A stretch of 27,114 nucleotides of DNA from positions 1-27,114 of the forward strand of contig JAPPEF010000151.1 in assembly GCA_028875335.1 (NCBI GenBank). Direction: 5' to 3'. The notes below the pieces were generated by a model. That model was not told the origin of the DNA, searched no databases, and saw nothing but the letters and a program-made list of their open reading frames with translations. Positions 16,201 to 22,638 of the stretch are shown here, in pieces. Within the stretch, counting starts at the first letter, position 1. Every line of letters starts with the position of its first letter. The translations under genes were made by a program, and so were the position numbers. The DNA comes from Gemmatimonadota bacterium (GTDB taxonomy: Bacteria; Latescibacterota; UBA2968; UBA8231).

Positions 16201-16280
16201 AGCACTTCGCTGATAACAATCGTGGCTTCGGCGAGGGGCGCGAACCCAAGCAAGAGGACAAAGGACAGGAGACGGGCCAT
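13269..16280 (-). CDS. Exported lamin-tail-domain repeat protein (five repeats)
   Basis: A 1003-residue paralog of the gene at 10664-13069. The signal peptide is MARLLSFVLLLGFAPLAEA. Five lamin-tail repeats follow, each opening with ISEVLADPP and containing an EF-hand-like loop (DANQDGQRSTYE, DTNQDGRRDTYE, DANRDGQRDPYE), DEFIELYNAG, YVVLFGGGNP and PHKTASP. Repeats 1-2 and 2-3 are joined by Pro/Glu/Thr-rich linkers (PETPE type), which are likely extended and solvent-exposed. The C-terminal about 85 residues (VWPNPFNATAHFGFY, TIYNIQGQLVRALVDAP, MRWDGRDERGYWAATGLYF) form the same FlgD-like/type IX sorting-like domain and end KLLLLR. The Shine-Dalgarno is weak. The large negative charge and calcium-type loops suggest a calcium-stabilised surface fibre or adhesin, which is inference. 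Confidence 0.85.
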   Translation of the reverse strand: MARLLSFVLLLGFAPLAEATIVISEVLADPPTGAAGDANQDGQRSTYEDEFIELYNAGSASVDISGWRLGDSSSSDNFFQFPANTIIEPDSYVVLFGGGNPTGFTVPVYTDDGRIGNGLTNSGEEIRLIDDTGTEVAVVSHDDWPSDQAIVRNPPNGDTFEPHKTASPTGEPFSPGRATDAEPETPETPELPETPEPETPPEPTPTYALFISEVLADPPSGAAGDANQDGQCSTYEDEFIELYNAGSASVDISGWRLGDSTSPDTHFQFPPDAVIEPDSYVVLFGGGTPSGFSVPVYTDDGRIGNGLTNSGEEIRLIDDTGAEIAVVSHITWPNDQSLVRHPSNGGAFVPHKTASPTGVPFSPGRTTDAEPETPETPETPEPETPEPETPEPETPPEPTPAYPLFISEVLADPPTGLAGDTNQDGRRDTYEDEFIELYNAGPDPISLADWRLGDSRPPKEHFQFPADAVIEPGSYVVLFGGGNPSGFTVPVYTDDGKIGNGLTSKGEMVRLIDKNGHEIDSVAHTPWPSKQSLVRHPPDGDAWVPHKTASTVKALFSPGHTHIIPKPSYPLFISEVLADPPSGLAGDANRDGQRDGYEDDFIELYNAGSEPISLAGWRLGDSTALKNFFQFPADAVIAPHSYIILFGGGNPSGFTVPVYIDDGKIGNGLTSSGEDIHLIDKNGHEIDAVSHDEWPKDQSIVRTPSDGGAFVPHKTASPIEASFSPGHAPDTRPILTYPLFISEVLADPPEGPAGDANRDGQRDPYEDEFIELYNAGPVPVSLAGWRLGDAGSLSDYFRFPRNAVIEPDSYVVLFGGGNPLGFTIPVYTDDGTIGDGLTNSGESIHLIDNHGHEVSFLFQATWPYAQSLVRISPDSTAFVPHQTASLTQASFSPGRAIDAPSASAAKISAMASATSLHVWPNPFNATAHFGFYLRQAAVVHVTIYNIQGQLVRALVDAPLHAGLHQMRWDGRDERGYWAATGLYFARFHIAHSPPHYAKLLLLR
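13580..16222 (-). repeat. Tandem array of five LTD-coding units, period 501-585 bp
   Basis: The CGCTGAT anchor (CTTCGCTGAT context) recurs at 16208, 15644, 15059, 14558 and 14054, giving spacings of 564, 585, 501 and 504 bp. The longer spacings are due to PETPE-type linkers. The units are close enough in sequence to those of 10980-13000 that both arrays probably arose from one ancestral unit. Outer limits are approximate. Confidence 0.85.
15098..15175. repeat. Minisatellite coding the Pro/Glu/Thr linker
   Basis: Three perfect 15-bp units (GTGTTTCGGGTTCGG at 15098, 15113 and 15128) are followed by 9-bp degenerate units of the type GCGTTTCCG. On the minus strand they encode PE and TPE repeats between LTD repeats 2 and 3. 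A shorter version lies at about 15680-15745 between repeats 1 and 2. The unit lengths are multiples of three, so copy number can change without breaking the frame. Confidence 0.8.
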
Positions 16281-16494
16281 GGCCCTGCTAATGCAAAAAG
16301 CAGGCCAAGACGTTGACTAAACTGTTATTTATTTAGGAACAGATAGTTATGGGCTGGCCATTGATATTTGCACCCGGCGACAATGGCCCATTTGGGACAC
16401 AGCGGCGCAGACTGCGGGTAACGCTCCTTCCATCACTCAGGGATGACTAGCGGAGCGGTCCGCCCTCCCAATCACGGCGGGCTAGAAATGCTCC

Positions 16495-17409
16495 TCAGAT
16501 CCAGCGGTAGGTGCGAGCACCGCGGCTGGAGACGCGGGCGAATTTCCAGGCTGTCAGCCACTCTTGGCGGTCGTGGACCACCAGTTCGGGATGCTCTTGG
16601 CTGCGGACGAGGAGGCCGGGTAGGTGGGGACGGCCATTGGGCTTGCGGGCGTCGTTCCAGCGCAAGTCCATGCTCCAGCGTACCGCGTCGGAGCGGTTAG
16701 GTTGGCTGCCGTGCGGGGTGCGGCAGTGAATGGCGATTAGGCCACCGCGTTGGACGGGGATGGTGACCGGATCCCAAAACGGCAACTCTTCGGGAGCGAC
16801 GGTGAAGCTGCCGCCTTGGTCGGCGGGTGGGCGCACGTGTCGGCGCAGCGGCTCTTGGTGGCAGCGGGGATAGATCATCAGGGTGCCGTTTTCTTCGTCG
16901 GCATCAACTAAGGGAATCCAGGTGGTGACGACGAGCGTGTCGTCGGCTTCGGGCAACAACACGCCGAGGTCTTGATGCCAAGCGGTGGAGCGCGCCCATT
17001 CATTTTGCGAGAAGTTGCCGGCGTACTCGTCGCTAGCTGGGACTTTGGCGCGGATGTGCTGGCAGGAGTTGGCGTAGATTTCTGGGCCGATTAGAGATTC
17101 GATCAGATCGAGCAGCCGTGGGTTGTGCAAAAAGGCGAAGATGTTGGGCCCTAGATTGGCGGGGAAGTTGATACCGGCTGTGGCACTGGCGTCGGCTTTG
17201 GCGAGGGGAATCAGGCGCTTTGCAAAAGGTAGCTCCGCATAGTCGCGTTCTATTTTGTCGGCGGCCAGCAGGCTTTGAGCCGCTTGATCGACGATTTCCT
17301 CCAGTTCCGCTTGGACTGGATCTAGGTCTTCGGGGGCCAAGGCGTCGGGCACGTGGACGTAGCCCTCGGCGTGGAAGAATGCGAGTTGCTCCGAGCTGAG
17401 GCCGGGCAT
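16495..17409 (-). CDS. PhyH (phytanoyl-CoA dioxygenase)-family oxygenase
   Basis: A 304-residue Fe(II)/2-oxoglutarate-dependent dioxygenase. The iron triad is H145-x-D147 (STAWHQDLG) and H233 (RTPHGSQPN); R244 (AVRWSMDLRW) is placed to bind 2-oxoglutarate. The N-terminus (LSSEQLAFFHAEGYVHVPDA) is the usual family opening. PhyH-family enzymes hydroxylate or halogenate varied small molecules, and the substrate cannot be read from sequence. It is the last gene of a tight run, starting 8 nt after the porV-like gene stops. Downstream, 16281-16494 holds no gene; it must contain the end of this transcript and the promoter of the LTD gene at 16280, but no convincing boxes were seen. Confidence 0.85.
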   Translation of the reverse strand: MPGLSSEQLAFFHAEGYVHVPDALAPEDLDPVQAELEEIVDQAAQSLLAADKIERDYAELPFAKRLIPLAKADASATAGINFPANLGPNIFAFLHNPRLLDLIESLIGPEIYANSCQHIRAKVPASDEYAGNFSQNEWARSTAWHQDLGVLLPEADDTLVVTTWIPLVDADEENGTLMIYPRCHQEPLRRHVRPPADQGGSFTVAPEELPFWDPVTIPVQRGGLIAIHCRTPHGSQPNRSDAVRWSMDLRWNDARKPNGRPHLPGLLVRSQEHPELVVHDRQEWLTAWKFARVSSRGARTYRWI

Positions 17410-17417
17410 AGCGCGTT

Positions 17418-18344
17418 TTAAAAGGTGCCGATGATCGATGCCCGATGGATTTGGCCTAAGTCGGGAGAAGACGAGTAGGCGTAATCGATTGCGTAGCGGT
17501 TCATGACTAGGCCGGCTCCGGCGCTCAGACCCAGCGGCTCCTCGTCTTGGCTGCCGGTCTGTTGGGTGGTGTAACCGGGCCGGATGTAGAGGCCCGCGGC
17601 GAGCTGGACCTCAAGGCCGAAGGCTAGATAAGAGTCGTTGTCGTTGGGCAAGTTGAAATCGGCCACCAAGAGCACGGGCACGGGCATGTGCGCGAGGTGA
17701 TGGGCCATCCCTAGGCGGATGTGTACCGGCAGCGAGTCTTTGAAGCCCTCGGTGTAGCCCGAGCGGACAAAACCGAGGTTGGTGATTGCCGCGCCGAGAG
17801 TGGTGCCCTCGATCGGGGCGCGGACGAGGAGGCCTAGATCGGCGAGATAAGCGTCTGAAGAAAACTCGGCGATGTTTGAATAGACGGCTTTTAGATTGGC
17901 ACCGACGGCTAGCCAGTCTGGCCCGAGCTGTTGGGCGATGGACAGATAAGCGGCGAGGTCGGTTGCCGAGAAGGTCCCCAAATCGCGCCCTTCCGCATCG
18001 GTATGCCACAAGTCGCCGTAGGATACGTAGTGGACGCTTAGGGCGTGTACGCGCGATCCCTTGGGGGCGGCGATGGAGGCGAAGCCAGCTTGGGAATCGA
18101 CGAAATAGCTGTTGTAGGCGAGCGCGGCCGTGCGCTCGCTTAAACCAAAAAGTCCGGCGGGATTCCAAGCCGAGGCCTCGATGTTGCCGGACACGGCCGC
18201 GTAGGCCCCACCGAGTGCAGCAGCGCGGGTGCCGACGCCGATCTTGAGAAAGTTGAAACCCGTGGTGCCGGCGTTGGGGTTGATCGCACTAGCGGGCGTC
18301 AAGGTCGAAAGTAGGATGCAGGCGGCGAAGGCGTAGTATCTCAT
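17418..18344 (-). CDS. PorV/PorQ-family outer-membrane beta-barrel protein
   Basis: A 308-residue protein from the ATG at 18344, supported by GGAGA (18351-18355) 6 nt upstream; the frame extends to 18470 but would overlap gatA. The signal peptide is MRYYAFAACILLSTLTPASA. The diagnostic N-terminus of the PorV/UPF0164 family follows: GFNFLKIGVGTRAAALGGAY and ASAWNPAGL. The rest alternates amphipathic strands (ALSVHYVSYGDLW, LAVGANLKAVYS, GLYIRPGYTT) typical of a FadL-like barrel and ends in Phe. In Bacteroidota PorV shuttles type IX cargo to the cell surface. Several exported proteins in this window have matching C-terminal domains. Sixteen nt separate it from gatA. Whether it serves a type IX system or is a stand-alone porin is not decided. 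Confidence 0.8.
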   Translation of the reverse strand: MRYYAFAACILLSTLTPASAINPNAGTTGFNFLKIGVGTRAAALGGAYAAVSGNIEASAWNPAGLFGLSERTAALAYNSYFVDSQAGFASIAAPKGSRVHALSVHYVSYGDLWHTDAEGRDLGTFSATDLAAYLSIAQQLGPDWLAVGANLKAVYSNIAEFSSDAYLADLGLLVRAPIEGTTLGAAITNLGFVRSGYTEGFKDSLPVHIRLGMAHHLAHMPVPVLLVADFNLPNDNDSYLAFGLEVQLAAGLYIRPGYTTQQTGSQDEEPLGLSAGAGLVMNRYAIDYAYSSSPDLGQIHRASIIGTF

Positions 18345-18360
18345 GGTTGGTCTCCAGATC

Positions 18361-19806
18361 TCAGGCGGCTGCCCGTTCGAGGGCATGGGCTGTGCGCAGC
18401 AAACGAGCCTCTTTGAGGGGCGGGGCCAATAGTTGGACGCCAATGGGCAAGTCGCCGTGGCTTTGGGCAAAGGGCACGGATATGGCCGGAATCCCGGCGA
18501 GGTTGACCGAGGCTGTGTAGATGTCGTTGAGGTACATCTGCAAGGGATCGTCGAGCTGTTCGCCGAGGCGGAAAGCGGTGGTTGGGGCCACGGGCGAAAT
18601 CAGCACGTCGCAGGTGGCAAAAGCGCGGGCAAAGTCTTCGCGGATCAGGGTGCGAACCTGCTGGGCCTTGCGGTAATACGCGTCGTAGTAGCCGGCACTC
18701 AGGGCGTAGGCCCCGAGCATGATTCGGCGCTTTACCTCGGTGCCAAAGCCCTCGCTGCGCGTGTGCAAATACATCTCTTGCAGGTCGGCGCTGCCCTCGG
18801 CGCGATAGCCGTATTTGACGCCGTCGTAGCGCGCGAGATTGGCCGATGCCTCGGCCATGGCGATGATGTAATAGGTACTGATGCAGTATTCGGGGTGGCC
18901 GGCTACAGGTAGCTCGACATCCACGAGCTCGGCTCCTGCATCCGCAAGGGCATTGGCTGCATTTTGTGCCGCCCCGGCTACTTCCGCGTCGAGGGCGGCG
19001 GGAAAGTACTCGCGCGCCAAGCCTACTCGCAAACCGCGGACGTTCCCTTTGAGCGCGGCTCGATAGTCCGGCACGGGGGCGGTGCTGGAAGTCGAGTCGC
19101 GGGGGTCGTGCCCGGCGATAGCTTGGAGCAGGAGGGCGGCGTCTTCGACATCTTTGGTCACGGGGCCGATTTGGTCGAGCGAAGAAGCGTAGGCTATGAG
19201 TCCGTAGCGCGAGATGCGGCCATAGGTGGGCTTGAGGCCGACGACGCCGCAGTAACTGGCCGGTTGGCGCACCGAGCCGCCGGTGTCTGAGCCGAGGGCG
19301 AGGATGGTCTCGTCGGCAGCTACAGCCGCGGCCGAGCCACCGCTGGAGCCACCCGGTACCCGCTCGGGGTCGCAGGGGTTTAAGGTGGGGCCGAAATAGG
19401 AGTTTTCACAGGACGAGCCCATGGCGAACTCATCCATGTTGGTTTTGCCGATGAAGACGGTGTCGGCGGCGCGCAGCCGCTCGACGGCCGTGGCGTCGTA
19501 GGGGGCGATGAAGTGTTCGAGGATTTTCGAGCCACAGGTGGTGCGCCCGCCGCGCACGCAGAGGACGTCTTTGAGGGCCAAGGGAATGCCCGCCAAAGGC
19601 CCCAAAGTTGCGCCTGCCACGCGCCGTTGGTCGATGTCGTCGGCGCGTGCTAGGGCCCCCTCTGGATCTACGCTGATGAAGGCGTTGATCTGGCCGTCGA
19701 TTGCGTCGATGCGGTCGAGCGCGGCCGCGACTAGCTGGCGGGCGGTAATTTCCCCTTGTTGCAGGCGGGCACTGAGTTCGTGGGCAGTGGCTTGGTTGAG
19801 CGCCAT
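18361..19806 (-). CDS. gatA: Asp-tRNA(Asn)/Glu-tRNA(Gln) amidotransferase subunit A
   Basis: A 481-residue glutamine amidase subunit of GatCAB, which makes Gln-tRNA(Gln) and/or Asn-tRNA(Asn) from the misacylated forms. The amidase signature [13 protein letters not shown] is present. The Ser-cisSer-Lys triad is K79 (ALKDVL), S154 (PGGSSGG) and S178 ([11 protein letters not shown]), the same numbers as in the S. aureus enzyme. [20 protein letters not shown] and [11 protein letters not shown] also match the family. gatB and gatC are not in the window. The start lies 3 nt after the tatA stop, indicating co-transcription and probable translational coupling. Confidence 0.95.
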   Translation of the reverse strand: MALNQATAHELSARLQQGEITARQLVAAALDRIDAIDGQINAFISVDPEGALARADDIDQRRVAGATLGPLAGIPLALKDVLCVRGGRTTCGSKILEHFIAPYDATAVERLRAADTVFIGKTNMDEFAMGSSCENSYFGPTLNPCDPERVPGGSSGGSAAAVAADETILALGSDTGGSVRQPASYCGVVGLKPTYGRISRYGLIAYASSLDQIGPVTKDVEDAALLLQAIAGHDPRDSTSSTAPVPDYRAALKGNVRGLRVGLAREYFPAALDAEVAGAAQNAANALADAGAELVDVELPVAGHPEYCISTYYIIAMAEASANLARYDGVKYGYRAEGSADLQEMYLHTRSEGFGTEVKRRIMLGAYALSAGYYDAYYRKAQQVRTLIREDFARAFATCDVLISPVAPTTAFRLGEQLDDPLQMYLNDIYTASVNLAGIPAISVPFAQSHGDLPIGVQLLAPPLKEARLLRTAHALERAAA

Positions 19807-19809
19807 GAG

Positions 19810-20082
19810 TTAGGAGGCGGCTTGGTCCTTGTCTTTGGCCTGAGGCTCGATCTGGGCTTGGTCCTTGTCTTTGGCCTGAGGCTCAGTTTGAGCCGGGGGA
19901 GCCGTAGGCTGAGTAGGCTGCTTCGGAGCCTCGATTTCGTCCTGCACGTCGCGCATGGCGGTGCGGAACTCGCGGATGCCCTTGCCCAAGCCCTGCGCCA
20001 TCTCGGGGATGCGCTTGGCACCGAAGATGAGCAGAATGACGACGAAGATGATAAGTATTTCCCAGTGGCCCATACCGAACAT
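19810..20082 (-). CDS. tatA: Twin-arginine translocase subunit TatA/E
   Basis: A 90-residue protein with the TatA plan: a short N-terminal membrane helix (HWEILIIFVVILLIFGAKR), the FGAKRIPE hinge, an amphipathic helix (MAQGLGKGIREFRTAM) and a hydrophilic tail. TatA oligomers form the pore for folded proteins. The tail contains a duplicated 12-residue unit (EPQAKDKDQAQI / EPQAKDKDQAAS). The start is supported by GGGAG (20091-20095). It lies in a run with pssA, a DUF4321 gene and gatA; tatC is not in the window. Confidence 0.9.
   Translation of the reverse strand: MFGMGHWEILIIFVVILLIFGAKRIPEMAQGLGKGIREFRTAMRDVQDEIEAPKQPTQPTAPPAQTEPQAKDKDQAQIEPQAKDKDQAAS
19820..19884. repeat. Direct repeat of 29 bp, period 36 bp, inside tatA
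   Basis: 19820-19848 and 19856-19884 are identical (core CTTGGTCCTTGTCTTTGGCC) and are separated by 7 nt. The period of 36 bp equals 12 codons, so it duplicates a QAKDKDQ-type segment of the TatA tail in frame. Confidence 0.9.
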
Positions 20083-20106
20083 GGCTCTAGCTCCCGAAAG
20101 ATGTGT

Positions 20107-20388
20107 TCAATAGCTGTGGCGGAAGTAGTACCAGCCGACGAAGAGTCCCAACATAGTGATTAGGTTGAACTTTAGCGCCAGCTCAAACGAAAAGGACAGG
20201 ATGATGAGGTTAAACATGTGCGGCCCGATGGAATACTCCACGTAGCGCAAGAGAGCAAGTTCGACAATGGTATCGGGGCCGACCACGGCCATGAGGATAA
20301 ACCTCAGCATTTCACCGAGAATATTGGCACCAATCATCGTAGTGAAGAGGATGAGGATGAGGTGGCTGAGGGGTTTGTCGCGCAGCAT
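20107..20388 (-). CDS. DUF4321 membrane protein
   Basis: A 93-residue protein with two or three hydrophobic segments: LSHLILILFTTMIGANILGE, RFILMAVVG, and a C-terminal pair containing SFSFELALKFNLITMLGLFV. The spacing and the FELALKFNLxTxLGL motif fit the small DUF4321 family of inner-membrane proteins found near envelope genes in many phyla; the function is unknown. It starts 6 nt after the pssA stop and ends 24 nt before tatA. Confidence 0.7.
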   Translation of the reverse strand: MLRDKPLSHLILILFTTMIGANILGEMLRFILMAVVGPDTIVELALLRYVEYSIGPHMFNLIILSFSFELALKFNLITMLGLFVGWYYFRHSY

Positions 20389-20394
20389 AGGAAC

Positions 20395-21090
20395 TCAGGC
20401 GTGTTGCGTGACGTCGCCGTGCACAAGCCGGAAGATCCAGCGAACGGGTCCAGAGAAGATGTACACGAGGGTCATGGGAAAGAAAAAGGTGCTGTCGTAG
20501 ATGGTCAGTCCGACCGTGGTGATGAAGTAAAGCTGTTTGAAGCGGTCGCCGAGGGAAGTGCCGCGGAAATTGGGAATACTGTCGTAATCGAGCCGACTAA
20601 CCATCAGAAAGGACAGCACTAAAATCAGGAGTACGGCCAGCGGTGTAGCGTGGGGAATGGGCCACGCTTTGACAAAGACCACGTATTGGGTGAGGCAGAC
20701 CGCAGCCGTGGGAATGGCCAATCCCATGTAAAATTCGCCGCGCTCGCCGTCGAGGCTGAGCGTATTGAAGCGGGCGAGGCGCATGGCACCGCACAGCAGG
20801 AACGCGAAGGCCAGCGCCAGCCCCCAGCCGGTTGGCAGGTGGGCCTGATAGATGATGGCAGCGGGCACGATGCCAAAGGTGCAGGCATCGACGATGGAGT
20901 CGAAGTGGAGCCCAAATTGGGAGTCGCGCCCCATGACCCGGGCGAGTTGGCCATCCATTTTGTCGAATACCGCGCCCAAGAAGATGAGCCAGGCGGCTGG
21001 CACATAGTTGCCGTTAAAGGCGTAGTGCAGGGCGAGGAATCCGCAGAACAGATTGCCGATGGTGAACGCGGTGGGTATGAACTGCCTCAT
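20395..21090 (-). CDS. pssA: CDP-diacylglycerol-serine O-phosphatidyltransferase
   Basis: A 231-residue polytopic inner-membrane enzyme that makes phosphatidylserine, the precursor of phosphatidylethanolamine. The CDP-alcohol phosphotransferase motif DGxxARx8GxxxDxxxD is complete: D46, G47, A50, R51, G60, D64 and D68 (MDGQLARVMGRDSQFGLHFD and SIVD). The opening MRQFIPTAFTIGNLFCGFLA is typical of PssA rather than of PgsA. The frame is open to 21141, but the ATG at 21090 has a good AGGAAGG about 7 nt upstream and avoids overlapping the protease gene. No psd decarboxylase is adjacent. Confidence 0.88.
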   Translation of the reverse strand: MRQFIPTAFTIGNLFCGFLALHYAFNGNYVPAAWLIFLGAVFDKMDGQLARVMGRDSQFGLHFDSIVDACTFGIVPAAIIYQAHLPTGWGLALAFAFLLCGAMRLARFNTLSLDGERGEFYMGLAIPTAAVCLTQYVVFVKAWPIPHATPLAVLLILVLSFLMVSRLDYDSIPNFRGTSLGDRFKQLYFITTVGLTIYDSTFFFPMTLVYIFSGPVRWIFRLVHGDVTQHA

Positions 21091-21109
21091 TTTCGCATCC
21101 TTCCTGCCG

Positions 21110-22213
21110 CTAGCGTCGCGTCCGGTGGGGACGCTCTTCAAGGGTCAGGTCTAGGTTGTAGTGCTCGTTGTGGCGCACCACGCCGAGCGCGGCGATTTCG
21201 CCGACGCGCAAGCCGCGCAGCACGCCAATGGCCTCGTCGGTGCTGCGGATCTTTTCGTCATTGACCGCGACGATTACGTCGCCCTTTTCGAGGCCCGCCA
21301 GCTCGGCCGGACTGTCGTTAGCTACCCTGACGACTAGGACTCCATCAGTGGAATCGAGCCTTAGGTACTCCGCTAGAGGCGGGGTGATGTCTTGGACGGC
21401 TAGGATGCCGGTCCAAGAGCGACGCACTTGGCCGTATTGGCGAATTTCCTCCAAGAAGCTCGCGGCTGTGTCAATGGGAATGGCGAAGCCAATGCCAATA
21501 GAGCCGCTGGTGTATTCGCCGCCGGTATAGATAAAGCTGTTGATGCCGATGACCTCGCCATCAGCATTGACTAAGGGGCCGCCGCTGTTGCCGAGATTGA
21601 TGGCCGCATCGGTTTGAATCATGTCTCGGTAGTAGTAATCGCCTTGGGGTTCGGAAAAGTCGCGATCTAGGGCGCTGACGACGCCGATGCTGACGGTAGG
21701 CCCCAAATCGAAGGGGTTGCCGATGGCAATGGCCCATTCGCCGACCAGAATATCGCCTGAAGTGCCGAGGGGCGCAACCGGCAGATCGCCTTCATCTATC
21801 TTGAGGACGGCGAGGTCGAAATTGGGGTCTGAGGCCACGTAGCGGGCCTCAAAGGTACGGCTGTCGGGCTCGGGTAGAGAGATGGTGATTTTTTGTAACT
21901 GGCGCGGATCGCCGATGACATGACTATTAGTGAGAATGTATCCCTCATCATCGACGACGAAGCCCGAGCCGGTGGAGACGCGGTCATGGTCTCGGGGCAC
22001 GTAGTAGAAAGGCGAGAAAAAGTTCCAAAAAGGATCGCCGCGATACCTGTATAGATGCTGGACGCGTTCGCGATAACGCACGTAGAGGCTGACGACCGAG
22101 GGCTGGACCCGCTCTACAGCCTGCACGACGGCTGTGCGGCGCGACTCTCCAATAGACGCGTCGGCATGGCTTAGAATTAATGCCAGCAGAGCGAGTGAGC
22201 AGATAAGGCGCAA
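21110..22213 (-). CDS. HtrA/DegP-like serine protease with one PDZ domain
   Basis: A 367-residue periplasmic quality-control protease. The signal peptide is MRLICSLALLALILSHADA. The trypsin-like triad is H98 (LTNSHVIG), D133 (NFDLAVLK) and S210 (LGNSGGPL). A single PDZ domain follows at about 265-355 (ITPPLAEYLRLDSTDGVLVV, SPAELAGLEKGDVIVAVNDE). This matches DegS/single-PDZ HtrA architecture, but with a cleavable signal rather than an anchor. The start codon is TTG (22213-22211), chosen because of GAGGT (22220-22224) 6 nt upstream. It heads the seven-gene run that continues with pssA 19 nt downstream. Confidence 0.9.
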   Translation of the reverse strand: MRLICSLALLALILSHADASIGESRRTAVVQAVERVQPSVVSLYVRYRERVQHLYRYRGDPFWNFFSPFYYVPRDHDRVSTGSGFVVDDEGYILTNSHVIGDPRQLQKITISLPEPDSRTFEARYVASDPNFDLAVLKIDEGDLPVAPLGTSGDILVGEWAIAIGNPFDLGPTVSIGVVSALDRDFSEPQGDYYYRDMIQTDAAINLGNSGGPLVNADGEVIGINSFIYTGGEYTSGSIGIGFAIPIDTAASFLEEIRQYGQVRRSWTGILAVQDITPPLAEYLRLDSTDGVLVVRVANDSPAELAGLEKGDVIVAVNDEKIRSTDEAIGVLRGLRVGEIAALGVVRHNEHYNLDLTLEERPHRTRR

Positions 22214-22219
22214 GGTAGT

Positions 22220-22224
22220 ACCTC
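22220..22224 (-). promoter_or_regulatory. Ribosome binding site GAGGT fixing a TTG start
   Basis: The GAGGT on the minus strand sits 6 nt before the TTG at 22213. There is no ATG or GTG in frame that would still leave a signal peptide, so this site decides the start of the HtrA-like gene. Confidence 0.65.
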
Positions 22225-22241
22225 GGGAAATGAATTTTGCC

Positions 22242-22266
22242 AGGGGGCGGTTTCAAACCGCCCCCT
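22242..22266. repeat. Perfect 25-nt palindrome in the leader of the HtrA-like gene
   Basis: AGGGGGCGGTTT (22242-22253) and AAACCGCCCCCT (22255-22266) are perfect complements around one base. It has no T-run on either strand, so it is not a standard terminator. It resembles dispersed GC-rich REP-type palindromes. It lies between the predicted promoter and the start codon, so the leader RNA would carry a very stable hairpin about 20 nt before the RBS. Confidence 0.8.
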
Positions 22267-22284
22267 ACCTGCGGTAATGTCAGT

Positions 22285-22313
22285 TATATAATAATCATAC
22301 ACATAAGTTACAA
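22285..22313 (-). promoter_or_regulatory. Candidate sigma-70 promoter of the htrA-like to phyH-like run
   Basis: On the minus strand TTGTAA (22313-22308) and TATATA (22290-22285) are spaced by 17 nt in an AT-rich stretch unlike its surroundings. Both boxes match consensus at 4 of 6 positions. It would place the start of transcription near 22278, upstream of the palindrome. Confidence 0.45.
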
Positions 22314-22327
22314 CTATTGCACGGCCG

Positions 22328-22633
22328 CTAGTCCGGCAATTCGCCGCGCAGACTCAGGATAGCCTCAAAGCGATCGTTTTTGGCGGCCTTATTCCTTTTG
22401 ACAATGCCGCACTTGGTGCAGCGGTGGACGAGGATGTAATCGCCGCGTTTGATGGTAAATCCCACCGGCTCCATCAAGCCGCGACAGTGTTCGGCGCGAT
22501 CGCCTGGGTTTACATCGACGTGTTGGCTCCAGAGGCATTCGGGGCAGTGGTTGGTGTAGCCATCGCCCTGCGCGTGAAAGCCACAATTTTCGCAGGTAAA
22601 ATTTTCAATGTGTCGCTGGAATTTTTTGTGCAT
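22328..22633 (-). CDS. RNHCP-domain zinc-ribbon protein
   Basis: A 101-residue protein of the RNHCP family: FQRHIENFTCENCGFHAQGD, GYTNHCPECLWSQHVD, NPGDRAEHCRGLMEP and VHRCTKCGIVKRNKAAKNDR. Cysteine pairs C14/C17, C30/C33 and C72/C75 plus C50 can bind zinc. The function of the family is unknown; the basic KCGxxKRNK end suggests nucleic-acid contact. It starts 5 nt after the truA stop and is the last gene of its operon. Confidence 0.85.
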   Translation of the reverse strand: MHKKFQRHIENFTCENCGFHAQGDGYTNHCPECLWSQHVDVNPGDRAEHCRGLMEPVGFTIKRGDYILVHRCTKCGIVKRNKAAKNDRFEAILSLRGELPD

Positions 22634-22638
22634 TTAGG

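Noticed and set aside
10980..16222. CRISPR-like regular repetition
   Set aside because: The period is about 504 bp and the repeats are coding throughout; there are no short repeats with unique spacers.
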